Source: Chondrus crispus (lineage: Eukaryota; Rhodophyta; Florideophyceae; Gigartinales; Gigartinaceae). Taken from it: DNA of 43,057 bases. The position numbers and the translations under genes were made by a program. How positions within the stretch are numbered: the first letter of the stretch is position 1; the number at the start of each line of letters is the position of its first letter. Under the pieces are notes generated by a model. The model was not told the origin of the DNA, did not search any database, and saw only the letters and a program-made list of their open reading frames with translations. The stretch covers positions 151,476 through 194,532 of the forward strand of contig NW_005179065.1 in NCBI RefSeq assembly GCF_000350225.1, given 5' to 3'. This document shows positions 1 to 9,193 of the stretch, one piece after another.

Positions 1-1
1 G

Positions 2-1178
2 ACTCTCGAGGCTGCCCGTGCGGCACTCGCCGCACCTACTTCAGTCTCGATTGCAACGCTCGCGGCGGCCCACTCCCTCGTCCGCACCGTGGGCAAACCG
101 CTTCGCCTCGACCCTCGTACTGGAGAGCCTGTTGCTCCTCCCCCCGCCGTCACCGCCTACGTCATCGCCCCAGATGCCAACCTCGCAGCCTTCGCTTCCT
201 TCACTGCTGCGCAATCTGCTTTGCGCCGTGGCGCCCACCTCGCTGGCGCCGTTCTCCCTCCCCACGTCCTTGTCTCCGGAGTTGGCCGGTGGACATACGT
301 CTACTTCCAGAATCCCACACTACTCTCTTCGCCCGCATCCTCGCAAACCTCCGCCTCATCTATGAAGACCTAACCATCCACTCTGCTCCCCTACCTCCTA
401 CCGCTTCCACACTCGACTCTTTCGCCGCCGCTGGTGTTGCATGCCGCCTACGCCGTGAGGCCCTTCGCCTCCTCGACCGTCGCACCCCAACCTCCGTGCC
501 CCTAGCTGTCGGTCAAGCTCTGGCACTCGTGCTCCAGGCTCACGCCCGTGCTACCACCCTCACCCCGCCGACCCGCCCTACTAAACGTGACCCATCTACT
601 CGTGTGGCTCACCGCGACCCTTCCCGCCCCGTCGCCGCTCTTGCTTCGCCGTTGCCGGCCTCCGCCCCTGTGGCGGCTCTTGCCGTCCCCCAAGTCTCTG
701 TAGCGGCATCTACACGGACTCCGACTTCTACTTCACCTACTGCTGCTCCACCCCCTGTGCCTTCTGGCCATCATGCTGGTCGGCCTCCCGCTCTGCCATC
801 TGTGATGTCTGCTCCCAGTGTCCTCACCGTTGCTCCCAACGTCCCCAACGCGGCTCCATTCCTGCAGCCACCGTCTCTGCTCAACCACCTCCGTCCTCGG
901 CACTTACCCCCGCTCCTCCCGATTTGCTCCAGCCTCCTCCCCCCTCTCCTCCTGCCTTCTCTCACAGTCCTTTATTCCATCCCTCGTCTCCGAATACAGT
1001 CCCCCCTTCCTCCACCGATCGTCCTCGTCCTGCCACCGTCGGCCCCTCGACAGCCCCCAATGCCTTGCGCAAACGTCCCCTCTCCATCTCCGTGACACTT
1101 CCGCCAGCCCGCCGTCTCTGTAGCCCCACCTTCTCTCCCGTCGCGGTCCCGCTCCGACACCCCCCATCATCACAGTGA
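2..1178 (+). pseudogene. ORF1-like / N-terminal region of the non-LTR element, frameshifted
   Basis: Coding-like sequence begins already open at base 2 and continues in that frame to about 290-300 (Ala-rich, with segments such as GKPLRLDPRTGEP and VLPPHVLVSGVGRW). It then moves to a second frame from about 300 to 860 (LFARILANLRLIYEDL, then a long Ala/Pro/Ser-rich stretch) and to a third from about 860 to 1178 (Pro-rich, ending near LRKRPLSISVTLPPARR). Each frame breaks down where the next begins, which points to single-base indels. No zinc knuckle or endonuclease motif is recognisable. It may be a separate ORF1 or the N-terminus of a single polyprotein; the sequence does not decide. Confidence 0.55.
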
Positions 1179-1310
1179 GTCAACCATCCCTTTCCTCCGC
1201 CGCAACGCCCCCGTCCCAGTTACACGCTCACAGCCCGCTCCACCTCCTCTCCCCCCCTCTCTCTTCCTTTCGTTCGCGATCTCCTTCTCTGCCCGTTTCG
1301 CGCCTCCCAA

Positions 1311-4236
1311 GTGCATTCTTCTATCCCTTCCCCGTGCCTGCATAGCCTAACCCTTCTACTCATCAAGCTCGTTCGTGCTGCTGCCGCCACCCGGGACCCC
1401 GCCGACACCCACAAGGCTTTCCTTCACCTCTACATCCTTCCTGTCGCTGTCCTTCGCCGCTCCTTTCGCGGCGAAACTGGCTGGCGCTCCCGTAAAGCTC
1501 AACAACATGCCTTTCGCCAACGCATTCGTCGAGCTTCTTCTGGCCATGCTTGGCCTGCGTTATGGCATGAAGCTCTCCACGTTCACCAAGCTGACGTTGA
1601 ATGGCAGGACCGACACGCCCGGCGCCACACGGCTTCTGCTTGCCCCCGCCGTCGCATTGGTCGCGCCATGCGGCTCGCTTCTGACGCACAGTACAGTCGC
1701 GCCATGAGAGCCCTCGCCGACAAGCCTCTTGCTGATCTCCGCTCCCCTGCCACCCGCAACACTTTGGCTGCCCTTCACCCCTCCCCGGCAGCCCCGATAC
1801 AAACGCTCCCGCAGATGGACCTCCCCCCGGCGCCAGACATCACGGAAGCTCAAGTCCTTCGCGCGGCACTATCTTTGAATCCCACATCCGCCGCCGGCCC
1901 GGACCGCCTCTCACCACGCCTCCTCCAACTTCTCGCTCGAACATCCGTCAGCCCGGAGGCGGGCGTCACCGGTCTCTCTGCCTTAACTCGCTTAGTTCAA
2001 CGACTTGCCTCTGGCGATCTGCCTGACCGTACTGTACCACTTCTCGCTGCTTCTACCCTTATTCCGCTCCAGCCACGTCCGGACAAGATCCGCCCCATCG
2101 CCGTTGGCCAGGCGCTTCGCCGGCTTGTCACCAAAGTGCTGCCGCCTGCCGCTATAGATGACACACGCGACCGGCTCTCTCCCGAACAGCTCGCAAATGG
2201 CGTGCCATCTGGCATGGATGCCATCGTTCATGATTGCCGCATGCTCATGCGGCGCCATGGTCGAGACCCCAGCTACGTCCTTGTTTCCGTTGACGCCCGC
2301 AACGCATTCAATACGTTCTCCCGCCAAGCCATGCTGCATCGTGCACCTCTTCAGACCCCGACCCTATCACGATTTCTAAACCTAATATATGGCCACGCTG
2401 TCCCCGATCTTTTCCTGCCATCGTCGCCTCCAATTCTAATGCTCAGCCAAGAGGGTACGCAGCAGGGCGATCCTGCCAGCATGCTTATGTTTTCGCTCGC
2501 CATCCAACCCCTCATCCGCCGTCTCAGCCGCGAGTGCAACCTCGCTCTCAACCGTTGGTAGGCTGATGATGGAACCCTCATAGGCACAATTGCTGAGGTC
2601 ACCAAGGCACTCCGAATTCTTCGAAATTCTGGCCCTGCCGCCGGTTTCCATGTAAACATTTCCAAGTGTCGTGCGTTCTGGCCATCGTCCTCCCCGCCAA
2701 TCTCTCCCCACTTCTCGATGTCTTCCCTGTTCAGGTCCCTTCTGAAGGTGGAATGGTTCTCCTTGGCGCCCCCCTCGGCTCTGACGCCTTCATCAAGAAT
2801 TATCTACAGACCAAGATCCAATCTTGCACCGACGCGCTTCGTCCTCTTCAGGATATTCCGGACGCCCGCATTCGGTTTCACCTCCATCGCGTCACCGGCT
2901 CTGTGTGCCGGGTGGAACATACGTTCCGCTTGACACCCCCGATCTTGTCCCTCCCGCTTGCTGTGCGCTTTGACGAACTCCAACGCGCCACCTACTGTCG
3001 CCTGAACGACGTTCCCCTCTCGGCATCTATTTCTACTCAAATTGGCTTACCTCTTCGTATGGGAGGTCCTGGCTTCACTCCGCTATCCCCGTTTGTGCAT
3101 GCGTCCTACGCCGCCCGCCTTCTAGAAGCCGCCCGATCCGCGTTAAATGTCCCGCTAACCCCTCGGTGCCCTTCTACCGCAGCATGGCACGCCGCCATCT
3201 CGTCCGAGTGCTCGCGTCCATCAACCCGGAAATACGCACTCGTGGCGTGCTATCAGCACACTCCCCCCTCGGCCCATTCGAGCCAGACGCCCTCCTGGAC
3301 AGACCTGAACGCGTACACACGACATTATTTCAGGCTCTCCATGGCGCCTTCTCAAGGATGTACTGGGAAAAGTCTGCATGGGATCGCCTCCCCAGCCCCT
3401 CCGACCACACACCAGTCTCCGTACGCCGCCGAGCGCGCTACAACTCCCTGTGCGCGCCAGGCGCCGCTTCCTTCTTGTGTGCTCATCCTGCCCTTACATC
3501 ACGCGTCTCCAGTGAGGTGTGGTCATGTATGCTCCGCCGTCATCTTGACTCCCCGGTCTACGATGACTCCATCCAGCCCCTACTCTGCTCTCACTGTCGT
3601 CGTCCCATGGATATACGCGGTGACCATGCCACCATGTGCAAGCACGGCTTCGGTACTGTGCATCGTCACAACACGGTTCGGAACCCTCTGGCACGACATG
3701 CTTTCCGCGCCGCAGGATTGAGCTGTGATATGGAAGTCCCTTTTATCATCCCTGGCACGGCTCACCGCCCCGCCGATCTCCTCGTTCAGCCGGCTCCGCC
3801 TCCTGCGGGAGCTCTGCCAGACCGTCCTACGGCTTACAATGTCACTGTCCGGAGCCCCTACCGCGTGGGGGCCCTCATCCCGGCTGCTCGCGGTATAGCC
3901 GGCGCCGCCGAAGTGGCGGATGCTGACAAGCTAAGAACGCACGCTCGCATCATCCGCTCCGCTCTACATCTACAAGCCGACGCCTCGCTCTCTCTTCTGG
4001 ACTGGCACTTTGTGCCTCTTGCGTTCGACACCCTGGGCGCTCCCAGCGCCCGCTCTTCATCTGTCCTCGAGTCCCTCTCCCATCAAATTGCCATCCGCAC
4101 CGGTACCACCTTCGGTACTGCAAAGTCTCGTCTCTCTCATCGTCTTAGTTATGTCATATGGTCAAGCGTTGCCTCAGCCACCCTCGCCCGCATGCCTTAT
4201 CATGGCGCGGCCTTATCTTGTCCCGCCCAAGTGTGA
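1311..4236 (+). pseudogene. Non-LTR reverse transcriptase with C-terminal Zn-finger/endonuclease-like domain, broken
   Basis: The first frame (to 2561) holds RT landmarks: RPIAVGQALRRLVTK, motif A with the catalytic Asp in LVSVDARNAFNTFSR, and motif B SQEGTQQGDPASMLMF. It then meets a TAG at 2559-2561 exactly where the aromatic residue of the YADD box belongs; ADDGTLIG follows in frame. The frame changes near 2690-2720 (continuing MVLLGAPLGSDAFIKNYL) and again near 3170-3300. The last frame (to 4236) has CSHC...GDHATMC...RH, a Cys/His cluster, then RPADLLV, YNVTVRSP and a downstream Lys. In related elements that order belongs to a PD-(D/E)xK restriction-like endonuclease. Family-level RT assignment is firm; the endonuclease is inferred. 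Confidence 0.85.
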
Positions 4237-4381
4237 GTCCTTGAAGCCTGCCCTATGATATGGCATCGGCCCCCCCCTGATTAGTGAAAATAAACCGACA
4301 GAGCCGTGGAAATGTGCTTACAGCCACAAGTAGCATACGTTGGAGAAAGGAACGATGCAGAACGACGTTAAATTAATGTCC

Positions 4382-4413
4382 TGATCGCGTGATTGCGTGA
4401 TTGCATGATTGCC
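4382..4413 (+). repeat. Four tandem copies of an 8-bp unit (TGATTGCG) at the non-LTR 3' end
   Basis: The units are TGATCGCG, TGATTGCG, TGATTGCA and TGATTGCC, back to back. They lie about 145 bp after the last coding stop of the non-LTR element and just before sequence resembling the choline kinase 5' flank. Short 3'-terminal tandem repeats replace poly(A) in several non-LTR clades, so I take this as the element's 3' end. A small inverted repeat (4429-4436 with 4440-4447) follows. Confidence 0.6.
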
Positions 4414-4448
4414 AATCACGATCAATGGAATGGCCCTGTGGGCCATTT

Positions 4449-4482
4449 CACACAGACAAGCTTAACCAAACTCGCGATGTCC
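4449..4482 (+). repeat. 34-bp direct repeat, left copy (duplicated kinase leader and start codon)
   Basis: This segment matches 6805-6838 at 33 of 34 positions (A/C difference in the middle). It ends in ATGTCC, the same start codon and second codon with which the choline kinase begins at 6833. It sits 5 nt outside the left arm of the large palindrome. The left copy is followed by unrelated codons, so it is a severed copy of the gene's leader. Confidence 0.9.
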
Positions 4483-4487
4483 ATTGT

Positions 4488-5583
4488 TATTTTCTGGATG
4501 CACCCAATACACCCGGTGTTGAGCTGCCCCGTCTCGCGTCAGTATGATACATGTCGGCTGCTCTGAAAACTGCTGAAACGGCAAAAATAACTTTGGTAAG
4601 GTCGCTAAATTATGCTACAGCAGCAATGACTTTGAAGTATGCCACGTTCGTACCCCTCGAGGGTATATTGATGATGATCATCAGCCAGTGGAGGTCAGCT
4701 CAAACTGGGGAAGCTAAGAGGTTTTCTGTCACGAAAGTGGTTCAAGCAGCTTTCCGTTTCCATATTAACCTCAAATGGGCCAACCGTATGTGCACAGTCA
4801 GAAGATCTGTGCCGCTTGATCCCTAGCCCAGAACTATAAACGAAACTGTGTCTTGATCAGGTCGTTTGAGAAGCAAGATCGAGTCCCTCACAAGCCTTTC
4901 GACAGCGTCCCCTGGCGCACCTTTATTCCTATGTTTTCTCCTCCTGATTACCAAACTCATTGTGCGGTGTTTATGTTTGTCCACTCGGGGAATTGTCGTT
5001 TCTCGAACAGCTACAAACAGATTTATCGATCCGTTTCACATCAAAGCATACGTCCATCAGAAAAACCAATGCTCACCTACATACATGGACCGGGATCGCA
5101 TCTCCTGAGCACCATCGTTTTCGCCGTGGCTTGAGCACTTTTCCTGGAGTACAAAGTTGACATGCGCCACCTTTCACCGCTCGAACACTCCCCGTCAAAC
5201 TAAGACCTTTCGCCGTCCAACATCGTTCTCTACAAACTACCACGATCATCCAACCAACGCTTCCCCATCCCCCAACCCTCTTTACACACTACCATCCTCG
5301 CCTAACCAACACGCTTCCCTAATCTCCCAAATCCCCCTCTGCTGTGAAAAGGCCACCATGGTCTCAACACGGAGCCGAGTTCTTCGGGCAATTCAGCCCA
5401 ATACGCTTCACGTCACTCGAGCAAAAACGAGAAGCAAGGACACATCCGACCTGTGCACAGAGAGTGCACAGATGATATCCGAGCAAGATTCAGAAGTTTC
5501 CGCTACTCGCTTATCCTTTGCAGAGAACGATAGACCGCCTGCAACGGCCGACGACGACGTGTCTGCGTCTTCACTCGCAAGAG
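4488..5583 (+). repeat. Left arm of a 2.3-kb palindrome (1,096 bp)
   Basis: The arm is the reverse complement of 5700-6795 with no indels: every paired position sums to 11283. I counted four mismatches (at 4629, 4769, 4920 and 4975); three are C/T transitions and one is A/C. The outer end begins TATTTTCTGGATGCACCC. The arm includes a C/A-rich leader and the first codons of an unrecognised ORF starting at 5358. Confidence 0.95.
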
Positions 5584-5780
5584 CCACCGACAATGCAGAG
5601 AACGATAGACCGCCTGCAACAGCTGACGTCGATGTGTCTGCGGCTTCACCCACCAGCGCTTGGAGCGTGTTGTCAATGACATCTGAATCTTTTTCGTGTC
5701 TCTTGCGAGTGAAGACGCAGACACGTCGTCGTCGGCCGTTGCAGGCGGTCTATCGTTCTCTGCAAAGGATAAGCGAGTAG
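5358..5780 (+). pseudogene. 5' fragment of an unknown gene (left palindrome copy)
   Basis: A Kozak-like GCCACCATGG starts a frame beginning MVSTRSRVLRAIQPN after a C/A-rich leader (about 5165-5357) of the kind seen before other genes here. The predicted protein is polar and looks disordered, with two copies of a unit resembling ENDRPPATADDDVSA; the second lies in the palindrome spacer. After 5700 the frame runs antisense into the other arm, so the C-terminus is artificial. A longer frame is open from 5157, but its upstream part reads like leader. I do not recognise the family; it looks like the promoter and first exon of a gene whose remainder is missing. Confidence 0.4.
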
Positions 5781-5925
5781 CGGAAACTTCTGAATCTTGC
5801 TCGGATATCATCTGTGCACTCTCTGTGCACAGGTCGGATGTGTCCTTGCTTCTCGTTTTTGCTCGAGTGACGTGAAGCGTATTGGGCTGAATTGCCCGAA
5901 GAACTCGGCTCCGTGTTGAGACCAT
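5503..5925 (-). pseudogene. 5' fragment of the same unknown gene (right palindrome copy)
   Basis: This is the mirror image of the frame starting at 5358, with the same Kozak ATG (5925-5923) and the same predicted residues until the arm ends at 5700. Beyond that point the reading frame enters the spacer and then the opposite arm, so its last residues differ from the plus-strand version. The two start codons face each other across the spacer (head to head, convergent transcription). Any read-through transcript would fold into a hairpin of about 1 kb. Confidence 0.4.
5584..5699. repeat. Palindrome spacer (116 bp) with a diverged copy of an arm segment
   Basis: The spacer is not self-complementary. 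Its first half (about 5597-5650) is an imperfect direct repeat of 5519-5573 at the inner end of the left arm, differing by several substitutions. It therefore carries one extra internal repeat unit of the truncated ORF that the right arm lacks, which shows the two half-genes were not joined exactly at the repeat. Confidence 0.8.
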
Positions 5926-6795
5926 GGTGGCCTTTTCACAGCAGAGGGGGATTTGGGAGATTAGGGAAGCGTGTTGGTTAGGCGAGGATGGTAGTGTGTA
6001 AAGAGGGTTGGGGGATGGGGAAGCGTTGGTTGGATGATCGTGGTAGTTTGTAGAGAACGATGTTGGACGGCGAAAGGTCTTAGTTTGACGGGGAGTGTTC
6101 GAGCGGTGAAAGGTGGCGCATGTCAACTTTGTACTCCAGGAAAAGTGCTCAAGCCACGGCGAAAACGATGGTGCTCAGGAGATGCGATCCCGGTCCATGT
6201 ATGTAGGTGAGCATTGGTTTTTCTGATGGACGTATGCTTTGATGTGAAACGGATCGATAAATCTGTTTGTAGCTGTTCGAGAAACGACAATTCCCCGAGT
6301 GGACAAACATAAACACCACACAATGAGTTTGGTAATCAGGAGGAGAAAACATAGGAATAAAGATGCGCCAGGGGACGCTGTCGAAAGGCTTGTGAGGGAC
6401 TCGATCTTGCTTCTCAAACGACCTGATCAAGACACAGTTTCGTTTATAGTTCTGGGCTAGGGATCAAGCGGCACAGATCTTCTGACTGTGCACATACGGT
6501 TGGCCCATTTGAGATTAATATGGAAACGGAAAGCTGCTTGAACCACTTTCGTGACAGAAAACCTCTTAGCTTCCCCAGTTTGAGCTGACCTCCACTGGCT
6601 GATGATCATCATCAATATACCCTCGAGGGGTACGAACGTGGCATACTTCAAAGGCATTGCTGCTGTAGCATAATTTAGCGACCTTACCAAAGTTATTTTT
6701 GCCGTTTCAGCAGTTTTCAGAGCAGCCGACATGTATCATACTGACGCGAGACGGGGCAGCTCAACACCGGGTGTATTGGGTGCATCCAGAAAATA
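5700..6795 (-). repeat. Right arm of the 2.3-kb palindrome (1,096 bp)
   Basis: Reverse complement of 4488-5583, about 99.6% identical by my count. The outer end is 9 nt from the right 34-bp direct repeat. Because the arm directly abuts the choline kinase leader, DNA upstream of that gene's short 5' leader is now palindrome rather than its presumed original flank. Confidence 0.95.
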
Positions 6796-6804
6796 GCACT
6801 CTAA

Positions 6805-6838
6805 CACACAGACAAGCTTCACCAAACTCGCGATGTCC
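6805..6838 (+). repeat. 34-bp direct repeat, right copy (functional kinase leader and start)
   Basis: Partner of 4449-4482 with one mismatch. It covers 28 nt of leader and the first two codons of the choline kinase. Copies in the same orientation on both sides of the palindrome look like an unusually long target-site duplication or the footprint of a template-switch repair. Confidence 0.9.
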
Positions 6839-7891
6839 TCCTTGGTCGAGAAAAAACCCCGCATTCCAAGGTTTGAGTACGATATCAACACGGAGGAGGA
6901 AATCCCAAAGCTGCGCGAAGTCATACCGGGCTGGGGGACGTCATCATCTGAGGATAGTGCACTCATTGTTGAACCGATCATAGGGGGAATTACAAATCGC
7001 ATCTACAAACTATCGAACCCGCGTCAAAACCCCTGCTCAGTTCTCGTGCGGATCTTCGGAGGAGAGACCATTTTCACACCCTCCGAGAGACAGCAAGAGA
7101 ACGCCGTTTTCGAAGAGCTCGGGAAAATCGGTGTTGCTCCCAAGTTGATAGCGCTGTTCGGCAATGGGCGTGTTGAAGCGTTTCTTAACTCACGAGCCAT
7201 TGTGTTGGACGAAATGGTCGACCCTGTGGTCATGACAGGTGTCGCTCGTGCCATGGCGAAGTTGCATAAGTTCGAGCCAAGCGGAGGGTTGGAGTTGAGT
7301 CGGTCTCCAGGTGTATGGGCGGACATAGATAAGTGGGTACCAGAAGTACTGAATTTGCGAGAGAAAAACTCAGCATTTGTTGAAAAGCTATCAGTGAACT
7401 TGGACAAATGCGTCAAGGGGCTGCAAGATATTAGAAAAGCTCTGGCTGAGAGGCAATCATCGAGCCCGATTGTATTTTGTCACAACGATTTGCTCTGCGG
7501 TAATATTTTAAGGTCCCTGAACCAGGGGACAGCTGTGTCGATCGTCGATTTTGAGTATAGCTCCTTCAACTATAGGGGCTTTGATATTGGAAACTTTTTC
7601 TGTGAGGCGATGGGGGGAACGCAAGATGGATATATTGACGCCTCAAGGTATCCATCGAGTAGTGCGCGACGCTTGTTCTGCAGGAAGTATCTGGAGGAGT
7701 TTTGTGGGTGTCAGCCGGAGGAGTATGCTGTTTCTGAGCTCGTTGCGGAGGCAGAGGAGTACGGAATGTTGGCGCACTTGTACTGGGGCTTTTGGGGACT
7801 CGTACAGAGCGTTACTTCTCCTGTCGACTTTCCGTATGCGTTGTTTGCTGATCAACGATTTACACGCTTTTTCGAGAAATACTCACCGTGA
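6833..7891 (+). CDS. Choline/ethanolamine kinase
   Basis: The 352-residue, intronless protein phosphorylates choline or ethanolamine with ATP, the first step of the Kennedy pathway for phosphatidylcholine/ethanolamine; it acts in the cytosol. Evidence: N-lobe glycine-rich GGITNRIYKL (about 51-60), VLVRIFG with the expected Arg/Lys strand, the Brenner motif HNDLLCGN (217-224, catalytic Asp 219), and the choline-kinase motif VDFEYSSFNYRGFDIGN starting near 238 with the Mg-binding Asp. YWGFWGLVQ near the C-terminus is typical of the family. Length matches known family members. The ATG at 6833 is the first in frame and lies inside the duplicated 34-bp repeat. Ethanolamine versus choline preference cannot be read from sequence alone. 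Confidence 0.95.
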   Translation: MSSLVEKKPRIPRFEYDINTEEEIPKLREVIPGWGTSSSEDSALIVEPIIGGITNRIYKLSNPRQNPCSVLVRIFGGETIFTPSERQQENAVFEELGKIGVAPKLIALFGNGRVEAFLNSRAIVLDEMVDPVVMTGVARAMAKLHKFEPSGGLELSRSPGVWADIDKWVPEVLNLREKNSAFVEKLSVNLDKCVKGLQDIRKALAERQSSSPIVFCHNDLLCGNILRSLNQGTAVSIVDFEYSSFNYRGFDIGNFFCEAMGGTQDGYIDASRYPSSSARRLFCRKYLEEFCGCQPEEYAVSELVAEAEEYGMLAHLYWGFWGLVQSVTSPVDFPYALFADQRFTRFFEKYSP

Positions 7892-8258
7892 CAACTACCT
7901 CACTGAAATACGCAGACTAGCCCCGTGCCTAAAACTTATCTTGAAGATAGAGCGCTTCAAAATGAATACCAACAATCCCGGGTGCAGAGATACGCCATCA
8001 CGATCGCTTTTCGAGGTGACTAATAGCCAAAAGGATATCACGTGCCAATCTCGATAAGCTTGTTTCGCCGCAGCGGACCGCTGCAGGTGAAAGCCTGTCG
8101 ATAAGGCATGGAGAGAAGACCGTATTTAGTGCCGCTATAGCGAGAGAATAGGAGTTTGATAAGTTTACGAAAGACGGCGCTTTTTGAATGAAAGTTCCGC
8201 CTCACGACTCAAAGTAAGCAGGATACATCTCCGCCGTGTGGGAATGCAGAGAAAGCAT
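7892..8258. other. Intergenic region between convergent genes
   Basis: The 367 bp separate the stop codons of the choline kinase (plus) and RPL38 (minus). I see no conserved coding sequence, RNA gene or repeat; it presumably holds both 3' UTRs. Confidence 0.6.
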
Positions 8259-8680
8259 TTACTGGATCGACTTCCGCTGGAGCCCTACGAAACCGCAATT
8301 CGACAACACGAAAGCAAAAGATCGACCTGGTTAGAACAATTCCCTCGCACGCATACACGGAAAATGCGCGAGATAGTCTAATTAGAAACGCACCTGGAGG
8401 CATGCTTTGCTGGAGCTTGTCGGCCTTGTCGCTATCCTTGACGACGAGGGTGTACAAGTACTTTGAGCAGCGAACCTTAAATTTGAGCGATCCGTTCTTC
8501 TGCTTTTTGATGGTTACGCTGCGCGCATCCTTGCGGCGAGCGGCCATGAGGAAGTCCTTGATTTCGTGTACTTGCTTCGGCTGCGTGTGGGATTGTTTAG
8601 GTTAAGCATGGTATGGATGAGTCAGAATTTGTTCCTGAGTGCGCAACGAGAATGATACGTGGAGTACGCAGACTTACCAT
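8259..8680 (-). CDS. RPL38: 60S ribosomal protein L38 (eL38), three coding exons
   Basis: Component of the cytosolic large ribosomal subunit. The gene is split: exon 1 contributes only the ATG (8680-8678). Intron 1 (8677-8581, 97 nt) begins GTAAGT and ends CAG. Exon 2 (8580-8394) encodes [18 protein letters not shown] onward to SMPP plus the first base of a Gly codon. Intron 2 (8393-8285, 109 nt) begins GTGCGT and ends GTAG. Exon 3 (8284-8259) gives GLQRKSIQ and a TAA stop. The spliced product is 71 residues; the family is normally 69-70. The family core ([30 protein letters not shown]) is clear. Exon 3 is the least certain part: it was chosen because it restores PPGL and the usual length. 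Confidence 0.9.
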
Positions 8681-9193
8681 TTTGAGGTTGGTGCGAGAGG
8701 TGCAGACGAGAACAAAACTGTCACGACTTCAAGGTACGGCACAATCGGAAGTATCAAACGGAGCATCGGAATTCTGACGGAGATGGGATAATCAAGGAAG
8801 GTGTTCCCGGCCGGCGCCGACGAGAATTACAGAGAAAAACTAAGTTAGGGTTACTGAGGGAGGCATTACAGAAAAAGAAATGGTCTCGAGGTGTGACTGC
8901 TGAATACTTACAGCAAAGTATTATTTTATTTGAAAAACACTTATTTAATACTGTAAGGCATGGAAAAGACATTTGGACCCTTCCCAGCTCCTCGGTGCAC
9001 TCTGATGTTGGCACCAGACCTTTTTTTCTATCAAACCATTAAAACAACTTCCAGGACACACACAGAATTGAAGCCTCGGCATTTATCCACAGTATGCTGA
9101 GGGTTTGAAACTCTTCAGCCAAGGTAACCAAATATCAGACTGACACAGGTTCACCTCCGCATTCGTGCCCCACACTTGCATTATTCTAACGCA
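8681..9193. other. Divergent promoter region
   Basis: About 510 bp separate the RPL38 start (minus) from the next plus-strand start. It must contain both promoters. No clear TATA box is seen; AT-rich stretches occur near 8920-8955. No supported ORF. Confidence 0.5.

Larger units (their letters stand above)
1..4413 (+). mobile_element. Decayed non-LTR (LINE-type) retrotransposon, 5' end outside window
   Basis: Coding sequence on the plus strand is spread over several frames: an alanine/proline-rich N-terminal part, a reverse transcriptase, and a C-terminal cysteine/histidine plus endonuclease-like domain. No LTRs are present and the element ends in a short tandem repeat rather than poly(A), as many non-LTR elements do. 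The reading frame changes at least four times and an in-frame stop sits in the catalytic motif, so this copy cannot be autonomous. The 5' end lies left of base 1. The clade is not resolved; RT plus a C-terminal zinc finger and restriction-like endonuclease recalls the CRE/R2/NeSL side of the non-LTR tree, but this is inference from layout. Confidence 0.85.

Noticed and set aside
5157..6126. 207-residue proteins starting before the Kozak ATGs on each palindrome arm
   Set aside because: The upstream part translates a C/A-rich leader and the last part reads into the opposite arm, so the apparent length is an artefact of the palindrome.
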